A DNA stretch of 64,000 nucleotides from Noviherbaspirillum malthae (GTDB lineage: Bacteria > Pseudomonadota > Gammaproteobacteria > Burkholderiales > Burkholderiaceae_D): contig NZ_JACYXF010000016.1 of the NCBI RefSeq assembly GCF_015352985.1, forward strand, positions 1 through 64,000. The letters are read 5' to 3'. Position 1 is the stretch's first letter. Each line of letters begins with the position of its first letter. A program made the translations under genes and the position numbers. Below, one piece after another: positions 26,643 to 35,410 of this stretch. The notes under the pieces were generated by a model that searched no databases, was not told the DNA's origin, and worked only from the letters and a program-made list of their open reading frames with translations.

Positions 26643-27364
26643 TCGACCACCTCATCGCCGAGATAGGCACTGATGACCTTGGGATCGGCGGCGATCTCGG
26701 CCGGCGTGCCGTCGGCCAGCAGCTGGCCGAAGTTGAGCACGGCGACGCGGTCGACCGTTTTCATCAGGGTGCGCACCGCATGCTCGATCCAGACCACGGT
26801 GAGGCCGTAGGTATCGCGCAGGCGGGCGATCAGCCGGGCCACGTCTTCCACCTCGCCTTCGGTAAGGCCTGCAGCCACTTCGTCGAGCAGCAGCAGGCGC
26901 GGCGCAGTGGCGAGCGCCATCGCGATTTCCAGCTGGCGCTGGCGTGCCGGGGGCAGCGCACCGGCAAGCTCGGCTCTCAGGCCGTCCAGATGGGTTTCCT
27001 CGATCACCTTGTCGATCAGGCCGGCATCGCCGATCCGGTTGCCGAACAGGAAAGCGAAACGCACGTTTTCCAGCACCGTCATGTCGCCGAAGATGCGCGG
27101 CGTCTGGAAGGTGCGCGCCACGCCGGCGCGGCAAAAGGCGTCGGGGCTCTTGCCCTGCAGCTCGCTGCCGCCGATGCGCACCGTGCCCGAGGTGGGAACA
27201 TGCACGCCGCTGATGGCATGGAAGAACGTGGTCTTGCCTGCGCCGTTGGGACCGATGACGCCGACGAACTCGCCCTTCCTGACGTCCATCGTCACGTCGG
27301 ACAGCGCCTTCAGGCCGCCGAACTGCATGCCCAGCCCCTGCACCGATAGCATGGATGTGCTCAT
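26639..27364 (-). CDS. livG: Branched-chain-type (HAAT) ABC transporter ATPase, LivG-like
   Basis: This 241-residue ATPase has Walker A GPNGAGKT and Walker B LLLLDEVAAGL. The signature region is degenerate (LPPARQRQLEIAMALA), lacking a canonical LSGGQ motif; LivG-type ATPases more usually have LSYGQQR here. The LivG-specific ending includes SAYLG. ATG 27364 follows AGGAGGCGGC and overlaps the livM stop by 4 bp. The unusual signature might affect ATP hydrolysis, with the partner LivF supplying a normal one. Confidence 0.92.
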   Translation of the reverse strand: MSTSMLSVQGLGMQFGGLKALSDVTMDVRKGEFVGVIGPNGAGKTTFFHAISGVHVPTSGTVRIGGSELQGKSPDAFCRAGVARTFQTPRIFGDMTVLENVRFAFLFGNRIGDAGLIDKVIEETHLDGLRAELAGALPPARQRQLEIAMALATAPRLLLLDEVAAGLTEGEVEDVARLIARLRDTYGLTVVWIEHAVRTLMKTVDRVAVLNFGQLLADGTPAEIAADPKVISAYLGDEVVE

Positions 27365-28302
27365 GCCGCCTCCTTGCGTCCGGCGACCATGCCGCCGTGA
27401 TTGCGGCCGAAGAGCCGTTTCCATTGAATGCTGGCGATGCCGCCCGGGATGAACAGCACGCACACGATCAGCAGCACGCCGAGAATGATCAGGTAGGCAT
27501 GCGGAAAATTCAGGCGCAGCGCGTCCGACAGCAGGCTCAGGCCGATGGCGGCGATCACAGGTCCGCGCCAGGTAGTTGCGCCGCCGATCATGGCGATCAG
27601 CACGGTCTGGAAGCCGATCAGCGGACTGAACGCGGAGTGCGGATCGATGTAGGTCCAGCGCACCGCCATCGCGGCGCCGACCGCGCCGGCGAACCAGGCG
27701 CTGAGTGCGAAGCCGATCAGCTTGGTGGCGCGGGTATTGACGCCGAAGGTGGCGGCGCGCTGCTCGTCGGCGCCGATGCCGCGCATCGCCATGCCAAGCC
27801 GCGACGCCGATACCAGCTTGTAGGTGACGATGGCCAGCAGCGCCAGCGCGAGCATGGTCCAGTACAGGGTTTCGTTGGACGGCACTTCGGTGAGGACGCG
27901 GCCGACGGTGCCGAACACGCTTTTCTCGGTATAGGTGATGGAGTGGCGCACCAGCTCGCCGAGGCCGAAGGTCAGCACCGCGAAATAGGTGCCGCGCAGG
28001 TGCATCACCGCCGCGCCGACCAAGAGGGCGAACAGCGCCGACACCAGTCCGCCTGCGAAGATCAGCAGCGGCCAGGGCAGGTGCTGCATTGCCATCGCGG
28101 TGGTGTACGTGCCGAGGCCGAACAGCGCCGAGGTCGCCAGCGAGAGGTAGCGCGTGGTGCCGCTGAACATGGCCCAGCTCACCGCCAGCGCGGAGTACAT
28201 CATGCAGGTCATTGCCAGCGACAGCCAGAAGTCGGAGAAGACCCAGGGGCCGGCGGCAAGGACGATGCCTGCGGCCGCCACAAGACTCATGAAGGTTTTC
28301 AT
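27361..28302 (-). CDS. livM: Branched-chain-type ABC transporter permease, LivM-like
   Basis: This 313-residue inner-membrane permease has eight to ten hydrophobic segments and the family motif RLGMAMRGIGADEQRAATFGVN in the ATPase-contacting loop. The start overlaps the livH stop by 4 bp, and the stop overlaps the livG start. It forms a heterodimer with the LivH-like permease. Confidence 0.93.
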   Translation of the reverse strand: MKTFMSLVAAAGIVLAAGPWVFSDFWLSLAMTCMMYSALAVSWAMFSGTTRYLSLATSALFGLGTYTTAMAMQHLPWPLLIFAGGLVSALFALLVGAAVMHLRGTYFAVLTFGLGELVRHSITYTEKSVFGTVGRVLTEVPSNETLYWTMLALALLAIVTYKLVSASRLGMAMRGIGADEQRAATFGVNTRATKLIGFALSAWFAGAVGAAMAVRWTYIDPHSAFSPLIGFQTVLIAMIGGATTWRGPVIAAIGLSLLSDALRLNFPHAYLIILGVLLIVCVLFIPGGIASIQWKRLFGRNHGGMVAGRKEAA

Positions 28303-29174
28303 TTTGCGAACAGGCCTTTCGGTCGGGTCATCAGGATCACGACGAAGATGCCGTAGCTCAGCAGCATCTTCAGCGAGGGATTGGTGAAGTGGGTGCCGAA
28401 GCTTTCCACCAGGCCGAGCAGGATGGCCGCGGCAAAGCTGCCGCCGATGCTGCCCAGCCCGCCCAGCGTGATCACGATCAGCGCCATCACGGTATAGGTC
28501 TCGCCGATATTGGGCGACACTTCATAGATCATGCTCAGGAGCGACCCCGCCAGCCCGGCCATGGCAATGCCGAGCGCGAACACGAACGGATGCAGGCGCT
28601 GCGTATCGATGCCGACCAGCCAGGCGCCCAGCGGCGACTGCAGCATGCCGCGCACCGCCTTGCCTAGCAGCGTACGCTGCAGCAGGAGGATCAGTCCCAC
28701 GCTTGCCGCCACCGCCAGGAACAGTACCAGCAGGCGGTTTTGCGTCACGACCACGCCGGCATACTTGACCGGCTCGCTCATGAAGTCGTAGCCGCGGATG
28801 TCGGCGCCCCAGATCAGGTTGGCTGCGTTCTGCAGGATGAACATCAGGCCGAAGCCGATGATCAGGCTGCGCTCCTCCACCTGGTCCAGCGACCTGGAGG
28901 TCGCGGTGAGGCGACGGAACACCAGCCTGTGCAGCAGCAGTCCGCCGCCGAAGCACAGGGCAACGACCACCGGCAGCCACAGCAGCGGGCTTGCGCCGGT
29001 GACCGTGTGCAGCGTGAAGGTGAGAAACGCGCCGATCATCAGGAATTCGCCATGGGCGATGTTGAGGATGCGCATGAGGCCGTACTGCAGGTTCAGGCCG
29101 ATGGCGATGACGGCATAGATGCCGCCGATCACCAGGCCGTTCACCGCAAGATCGGCAAACAGGGAAAGATCCAT
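28299..29174 (-). CDS. livH: Branched-chain-type ABC transporter permease, LivH-like
   Basis: This 291-residue permease has LivH motifs GLNLQYGLMRILNIAHGEFLMIGAF near the N-terminus and ITLGGLGSIGGSFAAAILLGLVESFG near the C-terminus. No strong ribosome site precedes the ATG at 29174. It follows the binding-protein gene after a 71-bp gap and is coupled to livM. Confidence 0.93.
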   Translation of the reverse strand: MDLSLFADLAVNGLVIGGIYAVIAIGLNLQYGLMRILNIAHGEFLMIGAFLTFTLHTVTGASPLLWLPVVVALCFGGGLLLHRLVFRRLTATSRSLDQVEERSLIIGFGLMFILQNAANLIWGADIRGYDFMSEPVKYAGVVVTQNRLLVLFLAVAASVGLILLLQRTLLGKAVRGMLQSPLGAWLVGIDTQRLHPFVFALGIAMAGLAGSLLSMIYEVSPNIGETYTVMALIVITLGGLGSIGGSFAAAILLGLVESFGTHFTNPSLKMLLSYGIFVVILMTRPKGLFAK

Positions 29175-29245
29175 TTTTATACTTGACGAGTGCGATTGCT
29201 ATGAAGCGTTATGAAGCGCCGGCAGCGGAATGCCGGCGCAGCGGC

Positions 29246-30442
29246 TTACTTCCAGGCCGGCTTGGCTGTCACCAGCTTGGCGGTGGCGCGTGCCGGCGGC
29301 CACACCACTTCGAACTCGCCGCCCTGCCACTGGCCGACGGTGCCGGGAATGCTGGCGTTCTCGCCGCGCTGGAAGCGGATCTTGCCGAGGATGGTGTCGA
29401 ACTCGTTGTTTGCAATATGCTCGCGCAAGGCCTTGCGATCAAGGCCGACCTTTTCCACCGCCTGCTGCATGATCTGCAGGCCGGCCCATGCATGGCCGCT
29501 GGCCCAGCGGTCGGGTTCCTTCTTCATCTGCGTCGCATGCGCATCGAAGTAGGCCTTTGCGCCCGGCGACACTTTCGGATTCCATGAGCCCATGCCGAGC
29601 ACGCCTTCGGTGTTGGCGGCGATGCGCTGCTTGTAGAGCGGGAAGGCGGTGCCGACCGAGGCGTAGAAGAACTTCGGATTGAATTCGATCTCGCGCGCCT
29701 GGGTCGAGGCGAGAATGGTATCTGGCGGATAGGTGATGCCGATGAAGGCATCCGGATTGAGCGTCTTGATGCTCTTGAGCACCGGGGACAAGTCCTTCAC
29801 GCCCAGCGGATAGCTCTTGCTCTCGATGATCTGCATGCCCTTGTCCTTCAATGCGAGGCGCAGCGAAGCCATGTTCTCGATGCCGAACAGGTCATCCATG
29901 TAAACCACCGCCACGGTCTTGACGCCGTTGGCGGAGAGCATGTCGGCGAGCGCGCCCATCATCTTGTCGGGCTGCTGCAGCAGCGAGAAGAAGTAAGGCA
30001 GCTGCATGTCGATCAGCTTGCGCGACAGCGCGGTCGGCGCGAGGAAGGGATAGCCGTAGCGGTTGGCCAGCGGCGCGACGGCGAAGTTCATTGCCGAGCC
30101 CCAGGGCGGCAGGATCAGGTCGACCTTGTCGCTGCCCATCAGCTTTTCATAAGTGCGCACCGCGGTCTCGATCTCGCTGCGGTCGTCATAGGCCACGAGT
30201 TCCACCTTGCGTTTCTGGCCCTTGACCGACAGGCCGCCGGCGGCATTGACCTGCTCGGCCCAGAGCAGGTAGTTCGGCTCCTGCGACACCTGTGCGCCCG
30301 GCGCATAGGGGCCGGTGCGCGACATGGTGTAGCCGATGCGGATGGGCTTGTCGGCCTGGGCGAAACTGACGGCAGGCGCTGCTGCGGCGAGTGCGAGGGC
30401 GGCGGCGAGGGTTCTGCGTTTCAGGTTGACGTTGCGTTTCAT
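29246..30442 (-). CDS. Periplasmic substrate-binding protein of HAAT ABC transporter
   Basis: This 398-residue protein begins MKRNVNLKRRTLAAALALAAAAPAVSFA, a Sec signal peptide with likely cleavage after SFA. The mature part starts DKPIRIGYTMSRTGPYAPGA, the classic Peripla_BP_6 pattern. ATG 30442 is preceded by GAGAGAGAC. It is first in the livHMGF-type operon. Location beside benzoylformate decarboxylase and an aromatic aldehyde dehydrogenase suggests a ligand such as mandelate, benzoylformate or a related aromatic acid (inference). Confidence 0.92.
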   Translation of the reverse strand: MKRNVNLKRRTLAAALALAAAAPAVSFAQADKPIRIGYTMSRTGPYAPGAQVSQEPNYLLWAEQVNAAGGLSVKGQKRKVELVAYDDRSEIETAVRTYEKLMGSDKVDLILPPWGSAMNFAVAPLANRYGYPFLAPTALSRKLIDMQLPYFFSLLQQPDKMMGALADMLSANGVKTVAVVYMDDLFGIENMASLRLALKDKGMQIIESKSYPLGVKDLSPVLKSIKTLNPDAFIGITYPPDTILASTQAREIEFNPKFFYASVGTAFPLYKQRIAANTEGVLGMGSWNPKVSPGAKAYFDAHATQMKKEPDRWASGHAWAGLQIMQQAVEKVGLDRKALREHIANNEFDTILGKIRFQRGENASIPGTVGQWQGGEFEVVWPPARATAKLVTAKPAWK

Positions 30443-30536
30443 TGAGTCTCTCTCCATTGTTGTAGTGCGTGGTTGCTACACGAATCTTCCGTGGTGTTTC
30501 TGATGCTGCGATCCCTACAGGCAAAGCGAGGCCTCG

Positions 30537-30556
30537 CCTTTCCCGGGAGGGAAAGG
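30537..30556. terminator. Hairpin between GntR gene and transporter operon
   Basis: CCTTTCCC-GGGA-GGGAAAGG is an 8-bp perfect stem with a 4-base loop. It lies 40 bp downstream of the GntR stop on the minus strand. Beside it, GCGAGGCCTCGC (30526-30537) is a second palindrome. No U-tract follows, so intrinsic termination is uncertain; it may instead be part of the operon leader. Confidence 0.35.
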
Positions 30557-30596
30557 ACGATTCAACGCAGTTTCGTTTCAGACCGAAGCCGGGTCT

Positions 30597-31313
30597 TTAT
30601 GACGCCAGGCGCAGAATGGGAATCGGATCGTCTTCGCCGCTGTGTTCGGTTGCGTGCTTCAGGTTCTGCAGCGCGATCTGCCTGTGCTCTTCCGCCAGCG
30701 CCGCAGCGCGTGCGCCCTGCCCGCGCCGGAGGGCGTCGACCAGCATATGGTGCTGGCGCTGGGCAAAGCGCATCAGTTCATCGCTGTGCGCCTGCTTGGA
30801 CTGGAAAGGCAGCATGCCGCCGGCCGAAGCGAAGGGAATGCGGTCTATCGATGCCAGGCATTGCCTGAGCACGTCATTGCCGCAGCCGTCAACGATCAAT
30901 TGATGGAAGCGCTGGTTCATGTCCAGGTAGGCGGCAACGTCTTCCAGCTCCATTTTCGGAACCGAGGTGATGCGGTCGCCTTCATCAAGGCAGGCCTGCA
31001 GCTGATCGCCGAGACCGCGCGCCACGCCCTGCTCGGCCAGCAGGCGGGCCGCCATGCCTTCCAGGTTGGCATGGACCGCGATGGCCTGCGAAATCTCGCG
31101 CGCCGTGTACTTGCGCACCACATAGCCGCCGCCCTGCACGCGCTGCACCAGGCCTTCCTGCTCCAGCATCAGCAGCGCCGAGCGCACCGGCGTGCGCGAT
31201 GCCTGCAGCCGTTCCGACAGCGCCGCTTCCACCAGGCGCTCGCCGCCGGCGAAGGCGCCCTTCATGATGAGATCGCGGAGTTCAACCAGCAGGCGGGCGG
31301 TCTGGGTATCCAT
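30597..31313 (-). CDS. GntR-family regulator (FadR/FCD subgroup)
   Basis: This 238-residue regulator has an N-terminal winged helix (GERLVEAALSERLQASRTPVRSALLMLEQEGLVQRVQGGGYVVR) and a C-terminal all-helical FCD ligand domain with a metal-site-like Asp/His pattern (YLDMNQRFHQLI, HHMLVDALR). It probably senses an acid and controls the adjacent transporter operon downstream and its own promoter. Inverted GTATACC-containing sites at 31382-31461 lie upstream of its start and fit the GntR operator style. Confidence 0.92.
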   Translation of the reverse strand: MDTQTARLLVELRDLIMKGAFAGGERLVEAALSERLQASRTPVRSALLMLEQEGLVQRVQGGGYVVRKYTAREISQAIAVHANLEGMAARLLAEQGVARGLGDQLQACLDEGDRITSVPKMELEDVAAYLDMNQRFHQLIVDGCGNDVLRQCLASIDRIPFASAGGMLPFQSKQAHSDELMRFAQRQHHMLVDALRRGQGARAAALAEEHRQIALQNLKHATEHSGEDDPIPILRLAS

Positions 31314-31381
31314 GGCTGTGTCTCGTGTCTCGGATTTAATTTGTTGGAATGGCTATTAAAGTACACCGGGATTTATTTAAT

Positions 31382-31461
31382 GTATACCGAACACCCCGGC
31401 TTTCACGAAAAGTCATGGAATATGGCACGATTTTTCATGGAAAAGCAGGGCTTCGGTATAC
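31382..31461. promoter_or_regulatory. Paired inverted 10-bp sites upstream of GntR gene
   Basis: GTATACCGAA (31382-31391) and TTCGGTATAC (31452-31461) are perfect inverted copies separated by 60 bp. Each contains the GTATAC core; the right copy in context, CGGTATACCA, closely resembles the TGGTnnnACCA style of FadR-type GntR operators. Two sites 70 bp apart on one side of the gntR gene suggest looping or cooperative autoregulation (inference). Confidence 0.5.
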
Positions 31462-31520
31462 CAAGGAGCGCCGCACCATGAACTTTCAGGCTGGAAGGAC
31501 CCGGACCGACAGGCTGGCAC

Positions 31521-32438
31521 TTAACCTCCCGCGCCTTGCGACGCGGTGAGCCTGCGCAGCTCCTCGACCAGCTTCGCCGCCGGCCCCGGCAGCAGGCCTT
31601 CGCGGCGCCGGAAGGCAGTGAGCGTTCGCTCCGCATGGGCACTCTTGATCGGCAGCGCATCGATGAGGCCGGCCTTGCGCTCGACTTCATACATCGGCGC
31701 CGGCATCCAGCTGAGAAATCCGGCATTGATCACCAGGCTTTTCAGCACCACGATGGAGCGGGTTTCGACGACGATGTTGGGCAGGCCGAAGCCATGCCTG
31801 GCGAACATGCGGCGCATGTCTTCATAGGGCGCGGTGCCGCGCGGGACGATGACCCAGCGCTGATCCAGCGTATCGGCCAGCGCGAGATCCGGCTTTTGGG
31901 CGAGTTCGTGGCCGGCGGCGGCCACCACGTAGCTGGTATCGGTCCAGCGGCAGTCGGCAATGGCGCAGATATCCTCGCTGTCTTCCATCTGGGTGCCGAG
32001 CGCGATGTCGATTTCATGGGTGACCAGCGCATCCGCGAGCCTGTCCCATACGCCTTCGACCACTTCGATGCGCAGATTGGGCCATCGGGCCAGGACTTGT
32101 TGAATGGCAAGCGGCAGGATGGAACTGGCAATGCTGCCGATGGCGCCGACCCGGATGGTGCCCTTGCTGAGCCCGCGCATGGCCTGGATTTCTTCGGTGG
32201 CGCGCAGCGATTCCTGCTGCAGCAGGGTCGCCCGCGGCAGCAGCGCCTCGCCGAACGGGGTCAGCCGCATGCCCTTGGAATTGCGTTCGAACAAGGGAGC
32301 GGCGAGTTCATCTTCCAGGCGCTTGACGATGCGGCTGAGCGCCGGCTGGGTGATGTGCATGGATTCGGCCGCTCGTCCGAGGCTGCCGTGGGTGGCGATG
32401 GCGAGAAAGGCGGCGATCTGGCGGCTGTCTAAAGTCAT
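31521..32438 (-). CDS. LysR-type transcriptional regulator
   Basis: This 305-residue regulator has an N-terminal HTH (RQIAAFLAIATHGSLGRAAESMHITQPALSRIVKRLEDELAAPLFER) and a C-terminal periplasmic-binding-like effector domain. ATG 32438 (MTLDSRQIAAF) matches family starts; the frame opens at 32498. It is divergent from mdlC across a 265-bp region filled by a REP pair and is the likely activator of mdlC with an aromatic acid co-inducer (inference). Confidence 0.93.
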   Translation of the reverse strand: MTLDSRQIAAFLAIATHGSLGRAAESMHITQPALSRIVKRLEDELAAPLFERNSKGMRLTPFGEALLPRATLLQQESLRATEEIQAMRGLSKGTIRVGAIGSIASSILPLAIQQVLARWPNLRIEVVEGVWDRLADALVTHEIDIALGTQMEDSEDICAIADCRWTDTSYVVAAAGHELAQKPDLALADTLDQRWVIVPRGTAPYEDMRRMFARHGFGLPNIVVETRSIVVLKSLVINAGFLSWMPAPMYEVERKAGLIDALPIKSAHAERTLTAFRRREGLLPGPAAKLVEELRRLTASQGAGG

Positions 32439-32541
32439 ACCGAAATGTAATGACTTTGGTTGAAGAAAGCAATTCCGCGGCAATGGCGGGTTTGACATAC
32501 TGGCGTCCTAAGATTCGACGCCATTCGAGGCATGAAACGCT

Positions 32542-32651
32542 CCCCTCTCCCGCAGGCGGGAGAGGGGCTGGGGGTGAGGGCGGCAGCATAACCACATGCG
32601 CTCTTGCGATCCCCCTCATCCCCAGCCCTTCTCCCGCCTGCGGGAGAAGGG
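32542..32651. repeat. Inverted pair of REP-like hairpins (REPIN) in the lysR-mdlC intergenic region
   Basis: The left hairpin (32542-32567) and the right hairpin (about 32628-32650) share the core CTCCCGC/GCGGGAG. They are followed or preceded by matching arms CTGGGGGTGAGGG and CCCTCATCCCCAG, so the whole 110 bp folds on itself. The single REP at 25813-25836 has the same core. Such doublets move as REPINs in many proteobacteria. It lies 53 bp upstream of the mdlC start. Confidence 0.8.
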
Positions 32652-32703
32652 AGTGAATGCTCCGGCCAATTTGCCTTTCTTTCCGAATTCAAGACTACCC
32701 CTC

Positions 32704-34314
32704 ATGCCCCAATCCACGCCAGCCGCATCCCAGCCCACCTTCACCGTCCGCGACGCCGTCATCGACCTGCTGCGCCGCTTCGGCATGACCTCCATCTTCG
32801 GCAACCCCGGCTCCACCGAACTGCCGCTGTTCCGCAACTTCCCCGACGATTTCCGCTACGTGCTCGGGCTGCAGGAATCGGTGGTGGTCGGCATGGCCGA
32901 CGGTTATGCGCAGGCCAGCCGCAACGCCTCCTTCGTCAACCTGCATTCGGCGGCCGGCGTCGGCCATGCGATGGGCAACATCTTCACCGCCCACAAGAAC
33001 CGCACGCCCATGGTGATCACTGCCGGCCAGCAGGCGCGCGCCATCCTGCCCTACGATCCCTTCCTGTTTTCCGGGCAGGCGACCGAACTGCCGAAGCCCT
33101 ACGTGAAGTGGAGCTGCGAGCCGGCGCGTGCTGAGGACGTGCCGCTGGCTATCGCACGCGCCTATTACATCGCGATGCAGGAGCCGCGCGGACCGGTGCT
33201 GGTGTCCATTCCGGCGGACGACTGGGACCGCCCTGCCGAGCCCGTGCCGCAGCGCGTGGTCAGCGCCTGCGCCCGCCCGGACCCGGCGGTGCTCGACGGC
33301 GTCGGCAAGGCCCTCGACGCCAGCGCGCGGCCGGCCTTCGTGGTCGGCGCGGCGGTCGACCGCGGCGAAGCCTGGGACGACGTAGTCAGCCTGGCCGAAC
33401 GCCACAATGCGCGGGTGTTCACCGCGCCGATGTCGGGCCGCAGCGGCTTTCCGGAAGATCACCGGCTGTTCGCCGGCTTCCTGCCGGCGATGCGTGAAAA
33501 GATCGTCGGCCTGCTGGAGCCGCATGACTTCATCCTGGTGATAGGCGCACCGGCCTTCACCTATCACGTCGAAGGCTTCGGACCGCATGTGCCGCCCGGC
33601 GCGACGCTTTGCCAGCTGATCGAGGATCCGGCGATCGCCGCATGGACGCCGGTCGGCACCTCCGCGGTCGGCAACATCCGCCTCGGCGTGCAGGACTTGC
33701 TGGCGCGCGCCGCACCGCCTTCGCGCCCGGCACCGGCCTTGCGGACGCCGCCGCACCGGGCCGAGCCGCCTGCGCCGGGAGCCCGCATGTCGGTGGCCTT
33801 CGCACTGCAGACGCTGGCCGAACTGCGCGCGCCCGATTCCATCGTGGTGGAGGAAGCGCCGAGCTCGCGGCCGGTGATGCACAATTACCTGCCCATCCTG
33901 CGCAGCGAGACTTTCTATACCATGTGCAGCGGCGGGCTCGGCTACGGCTTGCCGGCGGCGGTCGGCGTGGCCATGGTCAAGCGCGACAGCAAGGTGATCG
34001 GGCTGATCGGCGACGGTTCCGCCATGTATTCCATCCAGGGCCTGTGGAGCGCGGCGCAGATGAAACTGCCGATCACCTTCATCATCCTGAAAAACCGCAG
34101 GTATGCCGCGCTGCAGGAATTCGCGGCGGTCTTCGGCTTCAAGGCCGATGAAAGGCTGGAAGGCACGGACCTTCCCGACATCGATTTCGTATCGCTGGCA
34201 AAAGGCCAGGGTTGCGAGGGCGTGCGCATCGACAAGGCGGAAGACTTGCGCGACGTGCTGGCCGAAGCCCTGCGCTCGCCGACGCCCGTGCTGGTGGAGA
34301 TCGAGGTTGCCTGA
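32704..34314 (+). CDS. mdlC: Benzoylformate decarboxylase (ThDP-dependent)
   Basis: This 536-residue protein is close to the usual 528. It decarboxylates benzoylformate to benzaldehyde. ThDP contacts include the activating Glu in NPGSTELPLF, and the active-site His in NLHSAAGVGHAMG. The ThDP/Mg motif is GDGSAMYSIQGLWSAAQ with the terminal NRRYAAL. A Pro/Arg/Ala-rich linker (SRPAPALRTPPHRAEPPAPGAR) sits between the middle and C-terminal domains and is slightly longer than usual. ATG 32704 is chosen for homology; the frame opens at 32596 inside the REP. No mandelate racemase or dehydrogenase is in this window, so the pathway may start at an aryl 2-oxoacid. Confidence 0.9.
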   Translation: MPQSTPAASQPTFTVRDAVIDLLRRFGMTSIFGNPGSTELPLFRNFPDDFRYVLGLQESVVVGMADGYAQASRNASFVNLHSAAGVGHAMGNIFTAHKNRTPMVITAGQQARAILPYDPFLFSGQATELPKPYVKWSCEPARAEDVPLAIARAYYIAMQEPRGPVLVSIPADDWDRPAEPVPQRVVSACARPDPAVLDGVGKALDASARPAFVVGAAVDRGEAWDDVVSLAERHNARVFTAPMSGRSGFPEDHRLFAGFLPAMREKIVGLLEPHDFILVIGAPAFTYHVEGFGPHVPPGATLCQLIEDPAIAAWTPVGTSAVGNIRLGVQDLLARAAPPSRPAPALRTPPHRAEPPAPGARMSVAFALQTLAELRAPDSIVVEEAPSSRPVMHNYLPILRSETFYTMCSGGLGYGLPAAVGVAMVKRDSKVIGLIGDGSAMYSIQGLWSAAQMKLPITFIILKNRRYAALQEFAAVFGFKADERLEGTDLPDIDFVSLAKGQGCEGVRIDKAEDLRDVLAEALRSPTPVLVEIEVA

Positions 34315-34373
34315 TGGATTGCCGCATCACCCGATGCAAGACGTACGATAACGAGAACACCAAGGAGAGAGAC

Positions 34374-35354
34374 ATGATTTCGAACACCAGAAGAGCCTCC
34401 CTCGCCCTGATCGCCGCAGCCGCCCTCGGATGCGGTCCGGCGCTGGCCAAGGATGCCTATCCGACCAAGCCGATCAAGATCATTGCGCCCTTCGCGCCCG
34501 GCGGCGTGGCTGACGTGATGGCGCGCCTGATCGGCGAGCGGCTGTCGAAGTCGCTCGGCCAGCCGGTGATCGTCGAGAACCGGCCGGGTGCGGGCGGCAA
34601 CGTGGGTGCGGACGTGGTCGCGAAATCGGCGCCCGACGGCTACACGCTGCTGATGACCTCGGCCGGCATCCTGTCCATCAACGGCAGCCTGTATTCCAAG
34701 CTGACCTTCGATCCGGCAACCAGCTTCACCCCGGTAACCATGGTCGCCGACATGCCGATGGTGCTGGTGGTAAACAATAACGTCGAGGCCAAGACCCTGC
34801 CCGAGTTCATCGCCTATGCGAAGAAGAATGACGGCAATGTGTTCTTCAGCTCGCCGGGCAACGGCACCACGCCGCATCTTGGCGCGGAGCTGTTCCAGCG
34901 CGCGGCCGATGTGAAGGTCACGCATGTGCCGTACAAGAGCGGTTCCGAATCGCTCACCGCCATCGTCTCGGGCCAGGTCACGGGCGCCATCGAAACGCCG
35001 CCGTCGGTGATCGCGCAGATGAAGTCGGGCAAGATCAAGCCGATCGCGGTGGCCGGTCCGCGCCGCCTGGAGCAGCTGCCCGACGTGCCGACCATGGCCG
35101 AAGCCGGGGTGAAGGATGCGGAAGTGCTGTCCTGGTTCGGCCTCGTCGCGCCGGCGAAGACCCCGCCCGACATCGTCAACGTGCTCTACAAGGAAACCGC
35201 GAAGATCCTGAAGGAGCCGGAAGTGGTGCAGAAGCTGGCATCGCTCGGCACCCGCGCCGACGGCTCGTCTCCCGCCGAGTTCGATCGCTTCATCAAGAGC
35301 GAGAGAACCAAGTGGGACAGGATCATCAAGCAGGCCAACATCAAGATGGAATGA
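34374..35354 (+). CDS. Bug/TctC-family tripartite tricarboxylate-type receptor
   Basis: This 326-residue periplasmic protein has a Sec signal (MISNTRRASLALIAAAALGCGPALA). The Bug signatures are YPTKPIKIIAPFAPGGVADVMAR, VIVENRPGAGGNVGADVVAKSAPDGYTLL and HVPYKSGSESLTAIVSGQV. ATG 34374 follows AAGGAGAGAGAC. It is 59 bp downstream of mdlC and on the same strand, so it is probably co-transcribed and binds an aromatic or dicarboxylic acid. No membrane subunits (TctA/TctB) are adjacent, which is common for Bug genes in this order. Confidence 0.92.
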   Translation: MISNTRRASLALIAAAALGCGPALAKDAYPTKPIKIIAPFAPGGVADVMARLIGERLSKSLGQPVIVENRPGAGGNVGADVVAKSAPDGYTLLMTSAGILSINGSLYSKLTFDPATSFTPVTMVADMPMVLVVNNNVEAKTLPEFIAYAKKNDGNVFFSSPGNGTTPHLGAELFQRAADVKVTHVPYKSGSESLTAIVSGQVTGAIETPPSVIAQMKSGKIKPIAVAGPRRLEQLPDVPTMAEAGVKDAEVLSWFGLVAPAKTPPDIVNVLYKETAKILKEPEVVQKLASLGTRADGSSPAEFDRFIKSERTKWDRIIKQANIKME

Positions 35355-35410
35355 GCGGGGAACGCGGCACGTCCGGCTGATGCCGGTCTGCCGCGCCCGT
35401 TCGACACCCT

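Noticed and set aside
32542..32651. Intrinsic terminator pair
   Set aside because: No U-tracts follow and the genes on both sides are divergent; the sequence fits a REP doublet better.
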